Shown here: positions 24,903 through 33,294 of the stretch, piece by piece
How positions within the stretch are numbered: the stretch's first letter is position 1
Layout: every line of letters starts with the position of its first letter
Assembly: GCA_022572355.1 (NCBI GenBank)
Contig: JACZWC010000019.1
Coordinates: forward strand, 1 to 64,000
Direction: 5' to 3'
Source of the DNA: Bacteroidota bacterium
GTDB lineage: Bacteria > Bacteroidota > Bacteroidia > NORP154
DNA length: 64,000 nt
Position numbers and translations under genes: made by a program
The notes under the pieces: model-generated
The model's input: the letters and a program-made list of their open reading frames with translations, nothing else
Told to the model about the DNA's origin: nothing
Databases searched by the model: none

Positions 24903-25202
24903 ATGGGCAACTTACAAAATATACATCCGGGTGAGATCCTAATGGAAGAGTTTTTAAAGCCGTTGAACATTTCAGCTTACAGGCTCTCTAAAGACACTTT
25001 TATTCCTCAAACCAGGGTTAGCGAAATCGTTAAAGGCCGCAGACGAATTACCGCGGATACAGCATTGAGGCTTAGTCGCTATTTTGGAAACTCCGCCAAA
25101 TTCTGGTTGGGCCTTCAAGATGATTATGACATTGAACAAGAAGGGGCAAATAAGAAGAAAGAACTGGATGGAATTACTACGATAGAGCAAAACGCAGCTT
25201 AG
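24903..25202 (+). CDS. higA: HigA-family antitoxin (orphan)
   Basis: 99 residues. The opening NIHPGEILMEEFLKPLNIS and the HTH that follows (AYRLSKDTFIPQTRVSEIVKG, RRRITADTALRLSRYFG, FWLGLQDDYD) are the HigA/VapI-type addiction-module antitoxin signature. Normally it binds HigB and the operon promoter. The upstream toxin gene is decayed, so this may survive as a plain DNA-binding repressor. ATG 24903 is 10 bases after the toxin remnant's stop. Confidence 0.88.
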   Translation: MGNLQNIHPGEILMEEFLKPLNISAYRLSKDTFIPQTRVSEIVKGRRRITADTALRLSRYFGNSAKFWLGLQDDYDIEQEGANKKKELDGITTIEQNAA

Positions 25203-25234
25203 CACTCCGTGCTCTACACGCCTGCACTGTGAGG

Positions 25235-28135
25235 CTACAATTTCTCCTTCAAGTACTTCCCTGTATATGATTCTTTGACCTTCACCAGGTTTTCAGGTGT
25301 TCCTTCAAACAATACATAGCCACCCTCGTCTCCACCCTCCGGACCGAGATCGATAATCCAATCTGCGTTTTTGATGATCTCCATATTGTGTTCGATGATC
25401 ACAATAGAATGGCCGCGGTCTATCAAGGCGTTGAATGCATCCAAAAGCTTGCTTATATCATGAAAGTGTAGTCCCGTGGTGGGTTCATCAAATATAAAGA
25501 GTGTATGATTGCTCCCCCCCGTAGCCGTCGTACCGCTTTGAGCGATCTGACGGCTCTTCGCGCCGAGATAGGTGGCCAACTTCACCCGCTGCGCTTCTCC
25601 CCCACTCAAGGTGCTGGAGGGTTGTCCCAATTTCACATAGCCCATTCCCACATCCATCAAGGGCTTCAGTTTTCTAAGCAAACTGGATTCAACAGTTCCC
25701 TCTTTCCTGGCAAAAAACTCCATGGCCTCGTCAACTGTAAGGTCCAAAATATCAGAGATGTTTTTACCCTCGTATGTTACATCCAATATCTCTTGCTTGA
25801 ATCGCTTTCCCTTGCAGCTGTCACAAACCAACTGTACGTCAGCCATGAATTGCATTTCAATAGAAATTTTCCCCTCTCCTTCGCATTCATCACATCGCCC
25901 ACCTGTCACATTAAAAGAAAAGAAAGATGGTTTGTAACCCATCTGCTTCGCAAGGGGCTGGTCAGAATATAAATTCCGTATTTCATCATACGCTTTTATG
26001 TAGGTAACCGGATTGGATCTGGAAGATTTCCCAATAGGATTTTGATCCACAAATTCTACATGAGTAATCTTTTCAATATTGCCTGCTATTCTTTCGTGAT
26101 ACCCTGTCTTTTGTCCATAGCCACCCAATATTTTAGTAAGTGCGGGATACAGGATATTCCTGATCAACGAAGACTTTCCAGAACCGCTAACGCCGGTAAC
26201 TACGGTCATGACGCCCAGAGGAATCTTCACATCAATTCTTTTGAGGTTGTTCTCACTTGCCTTTGAAATCTCTATGAATTTGGACCACTTTCTACGCTTT
26301 GCCGGAACGGCAATCTCCAGTTCACCTCGCAGATATTTAACGGTGAGACTCCCGTTTTTCTTAGCTGTTTTGAAATTACCCTGAAATATTACTTCCCCAC
26401 CTTCAGATCCTGCGAATGGCCCCAAATCTATTATCTGGTCAGCCTGTATCATGATCTCCTCATCATGCTCAACAACGATTACTGTGTTGCCAAGATCCTT
26501 CAACTTTTGAAGTACACCAATGAGCATTTGTGTATCTCTGGGATGCAATCCTATGCTCGGCTCGTCAAGTATGTACATTGATCCAACCAATGTGCTTCCC
26601 AGAGAAGTAGCGAGGTTGATGCGTTGCGATTCGCCGCCAGACAACGTGTTCGACAAACGATTTATAGTTAAATAACCCAATCCCACATCACACAGTACTT
26701 GTAGCCTGGAAAGGACTTCTACCAATAATCGGGATGCAATTGTTTCGTCATGCTCATTCAATTTCAGCTTCGTAAAGAACTCAAGCGCCACACTTGCTGG
26801 CATGAGCACAACATCCAGAATAGACTTGCCACCCACTTTTACATAAGACGTATCTTTTCTCAATCTTGTTCCATCACATTCGGGACAAATAGTCTTTCCC
26901 CTGAAACGGGATAGCATTACTCTGTATTGAATCTTGTAACTCTTCTTCTCGACGTATTTAAAGAAGGCATTTAAACCTTTGAAGTACTCATTACCCGTCC
27001 ATAGTACTTTTTTCTCCTCATCAGTAAGTTCGAAGAATGGCCTGTGTATAGGAAAATCAAATTCAACTGCACTCATCAGAAGTTTCTCTTTCCATTTACC
27101 CATCTTTTCTCCTCTCCAGCACACTATAGCATCTTCAAATACTGACAAGCTTTTGTTGGCTATCACTAAATCCTCATCGATGCCGATGATGCTACCAAAA
27201 CCCTCGCAGGATTTGCAAGCGCCGTAAGGGTTGTTAAAACTGAAAAAGTGTACCGAAGGCTTTTCGAATTCCATCCCATCCAGCTCAAACTTGTTTGAGA
27301 ATGACTTGAGCTCCTTTTCCTTTCCCTGTGCATCCAAGATCTGCACGTTAACCTGACCTTCTCCTTCGTAAAATGCAGTTTGTACCGAATCAGAAATGCG
27401 ACCTTGATTATCTAAATCATCTGGATCAACTACAATGCGGTCAATCACTATCTCCAAGTCTGTGGCAACAACTTTGTTACGAGACTTATCTTTCAAGACA
27501 TCTTCAATTTTCAATAATTCATTGTCAAGCCTTATACGTGAATATCCTTGTTGAGCCAATGTTTTCAACTGCGTTGTCAATGCTTTTTCCTGATCAGGAG
27601 ATACCGGTGCGAGTAAGATTACCAGGTTGCCTTTCTCAAAAGAGTTGATATAGTCAACCACGTGGGTAACCGTATGCCGCTTGACCGGCTTGCCCGATAT
27701 GGGTGAAATAGTGGCGCCAATTCGAGCATAGAGCAACTTCAGGTAATCGTATATCTCCGTAGAAGTGCCAACTGTCGATCTTGGATTCCTTGTGACAACC
27801 TTCTGTTCAATTGCAATGGCGGGAGAAATACCTTCTATTTTGTCCACTTCAGGTTTGTCGAGCCTTCCCAGAAACTGTCTGGCATAAGAGGAAAGACTCT
27901 CTACGTACCTTCTTTGTCCTTCAGCATACAGAGTGTCAAAGGCCAGTGATGATTTCCCAGAACCAGATAAGCCGGTTATGGTTATCAGCTGATTTCTTGG
28001 AATATTAAGGGAAATGTTCTTGAGATTATTTACCCTTGCCCCCTTGATTATTATGAAATTCTGTGGATCTACTTTGGCAGATCCGATTACTATCGGATTC
28101 TTCCTGGGTGCGCTATCTATCTGGGATTTGGCCAT
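25235..28135 (-). CDS. uvrA: Excinuclease ABC subunit A
   Basis: 966 residues, slightly above the usual 940. Two ABC ATPase modules: Walker A GLSGSGKSSLAF (about 54-65) and GVSGSGKSSLIR (about 645), signatures LSGGESQRI and LSGGEAQRV, Walker B with ILDEPSIGLHP and IFDEPTTGLHF. Zinc fingers are formed by CKSCEGFG...CPECDGTR and CDECEGEG...CDSCKGKR. UvrA finds helix-distorting DNA damage and loads UvrB. No LexA-like box could be recognised upstream, but the start faces a symmetrical promoter region. Confidence 0.97.
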   Translation of the reverse strand: MAKSQIDSAPRKNPIVIGSAKVDPQNFIIIKGARVNNLKNISLNIPRNQLITITGLSGSGKSSLAFDTLYAEGQRRYVESLSSYARQFLGRLDKPEVDKIEGISPAIAIEQKVVTRNPRSTVGTSTEIYDYLKLLYARIGATISPISGKPVKRHTVTHVVDYINSFEKGNLVILLAPVSPDQEKALTTQLKTLAQQGYSRIRLDNELLKIEDVLKDKSRNKVVATDLEIVIDRIVVDPDDLDNQGRISDSVQTAFYEGEGQVNVQILDAQGKEKELKSFSNKFELDGMEFEKPSVHFFSFNNPYGACKSCEGFGSIIGIDEDLVIANKSLSVFEDAIVCWRGEKMGKWKEKLLMSAVEFDFPIHRPFFELTDEEKKVLWTGNEYFKGLNAFFKYVEKKSYKIQYRVMLSRFRGKTICPECDGTRLRKDTSYVKVGGKSILDVVLMPASVALEFFTKLKLNEHDETIASRLLVEVLSRLQVLCDVGLGYLTINRLSNTLSGGESQRINLATSLGSTLVGSMYILDEPSIGLHPRDTQMLIGVLQKLKDLGNTVIVVEHDEEIMIQADQIIDLGPFAGSEGGEVIFQGNFKTAKKNGSLTVKYLRGELEIAVPAKRRKWSKFIEISKASENNLKRIDVKIPLGVMTVVTGVSGSGKSSLIRNILYPALTKILGGYGQKTGYHERIAGNIEKITHVEFVDQNPIGKSSRSNPVTYIKAYDEIRNLYSDQPLAKQMGYKPSFFSFNVTGGRCDECEGEGKISIEMQFMADVQLVCDSCKGKRFKQEILDVTYEGKNISDILDLTVDEAMEFFARKEGTVESSLLRKLKPLMDVGMGYVKLGQPSSTLSGGEAQRVKLATYLGAKSRQIAQSGTTATGGSNHTLFIFDEPTTGLHFHDISKLLDAFNALIDRGHSIVIIEHNMEIIKNADWIIDLGPEGGDEGGYVLFEGTPENLVKVKESYTGKYLKEKL

Positions 28136-28144
28136 AAACGGGAT

Positions 28145-28166
28145 GCAAAATTACCAATAATTTTGC
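28145..28166. promoter_or_regulatory. Symmetrical divergent -7 boxes upstream of uvrA
   Basis: GCAAAATTA-CCAA-TAATTTTGC is a perfect 9-bp inverted repeat with a 4-bp spacer. Each arm is a TAnnTTTG -7 box pointing outward: minus-strand TAATTTTG (28146-28153) lies 10 bp before the uvrA ATG; plus-strand TAATTTTG (28158-28165) faces the T9SS gene 118 bp away. It could be an operator as well as a promoter pair. Confidence 0.4.
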
Positions 28167-28282
28167 CCTTTTTAAACAGAAGGACGCTTCTTTATTATTG
28201 AAGTTCATATTGGAATTGCAGAATGTGAACCATTTTCGGTAACTTACGTTAACAAATTGAAGTAGTCTAAACCAATGTCCCT

Positions 28283-30253
28283 GTGAAAACACTTTGTCTT
28301 TGTCTAACTACCTTTCTTCTTTTCCCCTGTTGTATTACACTTGCGCAAAGTCCAAATTGGACTATTTATGATACTAGTAATTCAGATATTCCTCACAATG
28401 TTGTGTCAGCGATAGCAATTGACTCATTGAACGTTAAATGGATCGGAACATCCTGGAATGGATTCGCAAGATTTGATGATGCGACCTGGACTACATTTGA
28501 TAGCTCTAATTCTCTGCTTGAAAATAACCATATAAATGACATTGCAATTGATCCCAATGGAAGTGTGTGGGCCTGTGCTGGAATGATGTATTACATGGGG
28601 TGTTTGGTGAATTACTCGGATACGGGGTTGGCCGTATTCAATGTCTTTAACTCGGACCTGCCATATAATCATACTACCGCTATTGCAATAGACACAAATG
28701 GAAATAAATGGGTTGGAACTTATTTTGAAATGGGAATGGGAGTTCTGGTAAAGTATGATGGGGTAATTTGGACTGAATACCCCCACCCAAACATGTTATG
28801 CTGCCCTATCAATTCTATTGCAGTGGATAAGAATAACTATATCTGGCTTGGAACGGATTATGGACTAGCCAAATTTGATGGTGATACAACTTGGGTGGTC
28901 TATAAGAGTTCCAATTCTCCTCTTCCAGTTAATGGAATTAATTCTATAGTCATTGACCTCGAATATAATATGTGGATCAGTACAAAAAATGGTGGTTTGT
29001 GCAAAGTGGTTAATGACACCAATTGGACCATTTATAACACAACTAATTCCGAATTGCCCTCTGATTGGGTGAATGACTTAGCAATTGATTCGGCGGGTAA
29101 CTTATGGATAGGCACCTCTAATGGCTTAGTTAAATTTGACGGCTCTCTCTGGTCACAAACCATAAATACGCTAAATTCACCATTACCCTCCAATAATGTT
29201 TATGCCATTACAATTGACTCTAATGATTACAAATGGATTGGCACTGGAGGAGGCTTGGCTGTATATAAGAATGATCAGGTTATTGTCGATTACGAGCTTG
29301 GCAACTTCAATTATTTAAGTTCTTGCCTTGGAGATTCCAGTTTCTTCTCAGATATAACCCCTGATAGTACTCATTTTTGGCAATGGAATTTTGGAGATTC
29401 TGCCTCGGGAAGCTACAATACCAGTAATCTTCAAAATCCAAGTCATCTATTCACTTCTAGTGGAACCTTTAATGTGACCTTTATTGTCTCCTATCAGCAG
29501 GATACTGATACCGTAGTTCAGCAAATTGTAATTAATCCGAAACCATCTGCGCTGATTACTGGGGCTTCAGAAATATGTGCTGGATTGACAATCGTTTTGA
29601 CAGCCTCTGGCGGCAACTTTTATTCATGGAATACGGGACAAACTGCCGATATGATTGCTGTTACCCCTTTGGTGAATACCAGTTATATGGTAACAGTTAC
29701 AAATAACTTTGGTTGCCTTGATCTAGATACATTTTCAGTAACGGTTAATCAATTGCCTGTGTTAAATTTAGGGGGTGATACCAGTATATGCCAAGGTTGC
29801 TCATTAATAATCGACGCTGGATCCGGATTTGCAAGCTACTATTGGTCAACTGGTGAGAGTACCCAAACTATAAATATTGATTCATCAGGAACATATACTG
29901 TTACCGTTACAGATATAAATAACTGTCAAAAATCAGGTTCAATTACCGTTTCAGTCCTGGTAGGTGTCCTTGAGGAGAAGCAGAGTAGGAAAGGAACCAT
30001 TTCCGTCTATCCTAATCCGACGTATGGACCTGTATATCTTACGTCTTTGAGTCTTGATTTGAGAGGTGGATACCAATTATCAGTTTATAACATTCTAGGT
30101 GAAATTGTGTATGAATCAAGTCCCTCTGAAATTTACAATTTCATGGTTGATATGTCACCATTTAAGAATGGAATATATATTCTGAAAATCCTTATTAACC
30201 AGGATATTTATATCACAAAAATTGTTAAATCTGACCCGAATATTCCGCAGTAA
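28283..30253 (+). CDS. Secreted beta-propeller/PKD protein with T9SS sorting domain
   Basis: 656 residues from GTG 28283. Signal peptide to about 21 (ITLAQ). Residues 24-335 hold seven or more repeats of the 'sensor propeller' type, each with NxxxAIAIDxxxxxWIGTxxGLxxFD, as in extracellular two-component regulator propellers but without kinase. A PKD domain covers about 345-425 (WQWNFGDS...NPSHLF), two Ig-like modules with WNTGQT / WSTGEST follow, and a type A sorting domain ends the protein (VYPNPTYGPVYL ... GIYILKI). Surface or secreted; ligand unknown. Confidence 0.82.
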   Translation: MKTLCLCLTTFLLFPCCITLAQSPNWTIYDTSNSDIPHNVVSAIAIDSLNVKWIGTSWNGFARFDDATWTTFDSSNSLLENNHINDIAIDPNGSVWACAGMMYYMGCLVNYSDTGLAVFNVFNSDLPYNHTTAIAIDTNGNKWVGTYFEMGMGVLVKYDGVIWTEYPHPNMLCCPINSIAVDKNNYIWLGTDYGLAKFDGDTTWVVYKSSNSPLPVNGINSIVIDLEYNMWISTKNGGLCKVVNDTNWTIYNTTNSELPSDWVNDLAIDSAGNLWIGTSNGLVKFDGSLWSQTINTLNSPLPSNNVYAITIDSNDYKWIGTGGGLAVYKNDQVIVDYELGNFNYLSSCLGDSSFFSDITPDSTHFWQWNFGDSASGSYNTSNLQNPSHLFTSSGTFNVTFIVSYQQDTDTVVQQIVINPKPSALITGASEICAGLTIVLTASGGNFYSWNTGQTADMIAVTPLVNTSYMVTVTNNFGCLDLDTFSVTVNQLPVLNLGGDTSICQGCSLIIDAGSGFASYYWSTGESTQTINIDSSGTYTVTVTDINNCQKSGSITVSVLVGVLEEKQSRKGTISVYPNPTYGPVYLTSLSLDLRGGYQLSVYNILGEIVYESSPSEIYNFMVDMSPFKNGIYILKILINQDIYITKIVKSDPNIPQ

Positions 30254-30460
30254 TAATATATTTCGTAAATTTGTTATACAAAAGTGCTGATAACTGTAAC
30301 TTTTTTAAGTAAAATGCGTTAACAGTACTAATAAAACCAAAGAAGACTAACCTTAAAACTAAATTGCCTATAGCTTAACAACTACGCATAACTATTCTTA
30401 AAGTTATCTGAGTCACATATTGTGGCGATGATAATGATGTTTAACTTAAAAACAGGAATT

Positions 30461-31048
30461 ATGCGTGTACCATTGTTAAGTGACAAAGAACTCATCTCCG
30501 GCTACGTTGGAGGAAAAGAAGGCAACTTAGAGCTTCTGATAAATCGTCACCGAGCCAAAATTTTCACACACATCGTGCTGATTGTAAAAGATCGTGCGTT
30601 GGCTGAAGATATCTTTCAAGATACTTTCATTAAAGTGATCAATACGCTGAGGCAGGGCAAATACCGTGAGGAAGGCAAGTTTCTTCCCTGGGTAATACGA
30701 ATTGCTCATAACCTCGCGGTAGACCACTTTAGAAAGGTCAACCGAATGCCTACAACCAGTGGCGGCGAAGACTTCGACATTTTCGATATCATCAAAGACA
30801 CCGATGATAGCATTGAAGAAGTGGTTGTTCAGGATGAAATTAACACTGACTTAAGACAGTTGGTTGAAATGCTACCTGAGAAGCAGAAGGAAGTATTGAT
30901 CATGCGCCACTACTGCGACATGAGCTTCAAGGAGATCTCTGAAGAGACCAATGTGAGTATCAATACTGCTTTAGGCAGAATGCGATATGCATTGATCAAT
31001 CTCAGAGCATTGATTGAGGAAAAGGAAGTTACGCTTACGAACTATTAA
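30461..31048 (+). CDS. ECF-type RNA polymerase sigma factor
   Basis: 195 residues from ATG 30461 (MRVPLLSDKELISGYVGG); in-frame ATG/GTG codons up to 30422 are possible but the family starts near here. Region 2 shows AEDIFQDTFIKVINTL and FLPWVIRIAHNLAVDHFRK; region 4 shows LVEMLPEKQKEVLIMRHYCDMSFKEISEETNVSINT split by an acidic linker (about 105-125). No anti-sigma gene is adjacent. A conserved-looking 66-residue protein follows after 200 bp. Confidence 0.9.
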   Translation: MRVPLLSDKELISGYVGGKEGNLELLINRHRAKIFTHIVLIVKDRALAEDIFQDTFIKVINTLRQGKYREEGKFLPWVIRIAHNLAVDHFRKVNRMPTTSGGEDFDIFDIIKDTDDSIEEVVVQDEINTDLRQLVEMLPEKQKEVLIMRHYCDMSFKEISEETNVSINTALGRMRYALINLRALIEEKEVTLTNY

Positions 31049-31133
31049 CGAATTACGAATAATACGAATTACGAATAGCCGCTCTGATTGAGATTAAGAC
31101 TTCAATCAGGTAATTTGTACAATTCGTAATTCG
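31049..31133. terminator. Palindromic region with terminator-like hairpin after the sigma gene
   Basis: CTGATTGA (31084-31091) pairs with TCAATCAG (31102-31109). This hairpin is nested in an outer pair CGAATTACGAAT (31049-31060) and ATTCGTAATTCG (31122-31133). There is no strong T-run, so termination is only probable. The same outer motif recurs at 33,020-33,184. Confidence 0.5.
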
Positions 31134-31251
31134 CACACCTGTCTGCCGACAGGCAGGTTCGTAAACATTCGCAATTCGTAGACTTTTTAACATTTTTTAA
31201 CAATATTCCTTTTTGTTGTCCGTTATAGGGGTGTATTACTAATCTCACTAT

Positions 31252-31452
31252 ATGGATAACACTTTTACTCTCAAAGACTACTTACGGCTAAAAATTGACG
31301 AAGAAGAGCTCTTCGGTAATAACGATACGCTCTGTCAGGCGCCAGTTCACGAACCTTCACAACAAACAATCAGCAATATTTTGAATTATTCAAAAGCGCT
31401 GAGTGTTAGGAAATCAAAGTACACCGGGTTTATTACAACGGTGTTGAACTAG
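31252..31452 (+). CDS. Small conserved-type hypothetical protein
   Basis: 66 residues from ATG 31252, acidic N-terminal half (DEEELFGNND) and a basic C-terminal half ending SNILNYSKALSVRKSKYTGFITTVLN. No signal peptide or membrane span. I recognise no domain. The position, shortly after an ECF sigma factor and before nth, and its clean composition favour a real gene; it might interact with the sigma factor, but that is speculation. Confidence 0.55.
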   Translation: MDNTFTLKDYLRLKIDEEELFGNNDTLCQAPVHEPSQQTISNILNYSKALSVRKSKYTGFITTVLN

Positions 31453-31540
31453 GTTTAAGGAAGCCTGATACGCTTTTACTTAACGTTATTGCCAGTTAAC
31501 CGAACGGAGGACAAAGCAATTTTCATCTTAGCATAAATGC

Positions 31541-31638
31541 TGAGGGATTGCTTCAGTCCTGCGTCCTTCGAAATGACGTAAAAGACATTTGACCGTCATT
31601 ACGAGCCGACTTTTTGGCGGTGAAGCAATCTCTCACTA
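31541..31638. repeat. REP-like inverted pair, left of the GIY-YIG gene
   Basis: Forward unit GGATTGCTTCAGTC...AATGACG at 31541-31578 and reverse unit CGTCATTACGAGC...GAAGCAATCTCTCACTA at 31594-31638. The reverse unit is the counterpart of the copy at 31998-32033. Confidence 0.78.
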
Positions 31639-31666
31639 CCGGTTTGCAAAAATTAAAAGCAATCCC

Positions 31667-31966
31667 TCACCACATTTTAACCTCCTCAAATAAATCCTTC
31701 CACTTAGGATTCATCTTATTAATCAACCGCTCCTTCTGTCCTCTCGATCCAGCTTTAATCTGTTTTTCGCGGGCAATTGCTTCAACTATAGTAGAAAAAC
31801 CCTCATAATACACGAGTTTAAACAATCTGTATCTGGCAGTGAATGAGTTTGGATGTACTCTGTCCTTATGCTGCCTCACTCTTTTGAATAAATCTGAAGT
31901 AACGCCAGTGTATAGTACCGTGTGGTACCGGTTAGTCATCATGTAAACACATCCTCCTCTTTGCAT
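31667..31966 (-). CDS. Single-domain GIY-YIG nuclease-like protein
   Basis: 99 residues. The GIY motif is CVYMM near 5-9 and the YIG motif is LYTGVT at about 18-23, followed by SDLFKRVRQHK with the conserved Arg, and a later YYEGFSTIVEAIAREKQIKAG with the Glu of the active site. This is the UvrC/YhbQ-like single-domain GIY-YIG family. The gene is bracketed closely by REP-like repeats in inverted orientation (31594-31638 and 31998-32033) and by nothing else, which suggests the protein and the repeats form one mobile or REP-maintaining unit. Confidence 0.85.
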   Translation of the reverse strand: MQRGGCVYMMTNRYHTVLYTGVTSDLFKRVRQHKDRVHPNSFTARYRLFKLVYYEGFSTIVEAIAREKQIKAGSRGQKERLINKMNPKWKDLFEEVKMW

Positions 31967-31997
31967 AGGTTAAAGATATAAGATTGTCAACTCTAAG

Positions 31998-32033
31998 TAG
32001 TGAGAGATTGCTTCGCTTCCGCTCGCAATGACG
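31998..32033. repeat. REP-like unit, right of the GIY-YIG gene
   Basis: TAGTGAGAGATTGCTTCGCT...GCTCGCAATGACG. Its reverse complement matches the left copy at both ends (CGTCATT.CGAGC and GAAGCAATCTCTCACTA), differing mainly in the central loop. Confidence 0.8.
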
Positions 32034-32035
32034 TT

Positions 32036-32665
32036 TTAGAGTGACTTTCGTCCTACCACACTGCAAATCGGGCATGTTGCGGGGTTATGGCCACGTGCCG
32101 GACAGTGTTCCCGCCCGAAATAGATGATTTGCAGGTGCAGCTTGTTCCATTTATCTTCTGGAAACAGCTTTTTACAATCGCGTTCCGTCTGGACTACATT
32201 TTTGCCATTGGACAATCCCCAGCGGTATATGAGCCTGTGAATATGCGTATCAACCGGAAAGGCGGGCCGGCCAAATGCCTGGCTCATCACAACAGATGCC
32301 GTCTTGTGCCCTACGCTTGGCAGTTCTTCAAGTTCTCTGAAGGAATCCGGCACCCTGCCACTATGCTTTTCAACTATAATATTAGAAAGTCCCGAAATAC
32401 CTTTTGACTTTGCTTTTGAAAGCCCGCAGGGGCGAATTATTTCTTTAATATCCTCTACTTGCAGCTTTGCCATTTCATAAACATCCCCGGCCCGGCCAAA
32501 AAGAATGGGTGTGATCTCATTTACGCGCTTGTCTGTGCATTGTGCGGAGAGGACCACCGCCACCAGTAATGTGAAAGGGTTGCTGTGCTGAAGGGGAATA
32601 GGCACTTTCGGGTACAACTCCTCCAATTTTTTTAGAACAAAATCTGCTTTTGCTTTTTTAGTCAT
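32036..32665 (-). CDS. nth: Endonuclease III (base-excision repair glycosylase/lyase)
   Basis: 209 residues. Helix-hairpin-helix LEELPSVGHKTASVV carries the catalytic Lys, and FPVDTHIHRLIYRWG the catalytic Asp. The C-terminal cluster region reads EHCPARGHNPATCPICSVVG: only three Cys are present and the usual fourth Cys of the [4Fe-4S] loop is missing, with unusual spacing. It removes oxidised pyrimidines and nicks the abasic site. Acylphosphatase lies 9 bp upstream in the same direction. Confidence 0.93.
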   Translation of the reverse strand: MTKKAKADFVLKKLEELYPKVPIPLQHSNPFTLLVAVVLSAQCTDKRVNEITPILFGRAGDVYEMAKLQVEDIKEIIRPCGLSKAKSKGISGLSNIIVEKHSGRVPDSFRELEELPSVGHKTASVVMSQAFGRPAFPVDTHIHRLIYRWGLSNGKNVVQTERDCKKLFPEDKWNKLHLQIIYFGREHCPARGHNPATCPICSVVGRKSL

Positions 32666-32674
32666 TTTATCTAC

Positions 32675-32941
32675 TTAGTGTATCGAGAAATTTTCAAAAT
32701 ACTGTATTTCCCCTTCTGTGATCTCTATTTCTGAGACGTTGGATTGTGGCGATCCAATATGGCACCACTGCACCAGCTTTTCCAAGTTCTCTTCAGTTCC
32801 CTCAGCTTCGATATAAACACTTCCATCCGGTTCATTTCTTGCAAAGCCCATTATGTCCAATCTATTGGCTTCACGTCTTGTACTGTCACGAAACCAAACT
32901 TCCTGAACTTTTCCTTTAACGATAATATTAATATGATTCAT
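32675..32941 (-). CDS. acyP: Acylphosphatase
   Basis: 88 residues, the normal length. The active-site loop GKVQEVWFRDST contains the catalytic Arg; canonical members have GxVQGVxFR, so Glu replaces Gly. The second catalytic residue is Asn in GFARNEPDGSV. It hydrolyses carboxyl-phosphate bonds. Starts at ATG 32941, in line with nth downstream. Confidence 0.88.
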   Translation of the reverse strand: MNHINIIVKGKVQEVWFRDSTRREANRLDIMGFARNEPDGSVYIEAEGTEENLEKLVQWCHIGSPQSNVSEIEITEGEIQYFENFSIH

Positions 32942-33019
32942 TTAAGCTTTTGGTTTGCCCTTGCAAATATATTTTCTTGTAATGAAATATGTTGAGTGTA
33001 AGCGAGATTTGTCAACCAG

Positions 33020-33184
33020 GTTTACGAATTACGAATGGTACGAATTTACGAATTGGAGCAGTATGATTATTTTGAACACCTATTCGCACATTCGTACCCC
33101 GACGAAGGAGGGGGATTACTCACTCTCATCTTATTTCAACGGTGTTCGTGATTTCCGTCATACTCCAATTCGTAATTCGTAAAC
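33020..33184. repeat. 165-bp intergenic palindrome (divergent gap)
   Basis: The left arm (GTTTACGAATTACGAAT, from 33020) and right arm (33158-33184, ending ATTCGTAATTCGTAAAC) are reverse complements over about 27 bases allowing an 18-bp insertion. Inside, GAACACC (33074-33080) pairs with GGTGTTC (33141-33147). It could fold into a long cruciform. Confidence 0.75.
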
Positions 33185-33294
33185 TAAGAAGAAAATGTCC
33201 TTAACCACTACCTATGCATAGTTAATAAGTTAATCCCCAACCCGGTAAATCGTTCATATTATTTTACGTACTTTGTTCGAGTTCGAAAATACCC

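Noticed and set aside
32675-32941. Acylphosphatase as inactive because of Gly to Glu in the GxVQGVxFR loop
   Set aside because: The catalytic Arg and Asn are kept; one loop change is not enough to call it dead.
31049-33184. CRISPR-like array from repeated CGAATTACGAAT words
   Set aside because: Repeats are inverted and irregularly spaced, with no uniform spacers and no cas genes.
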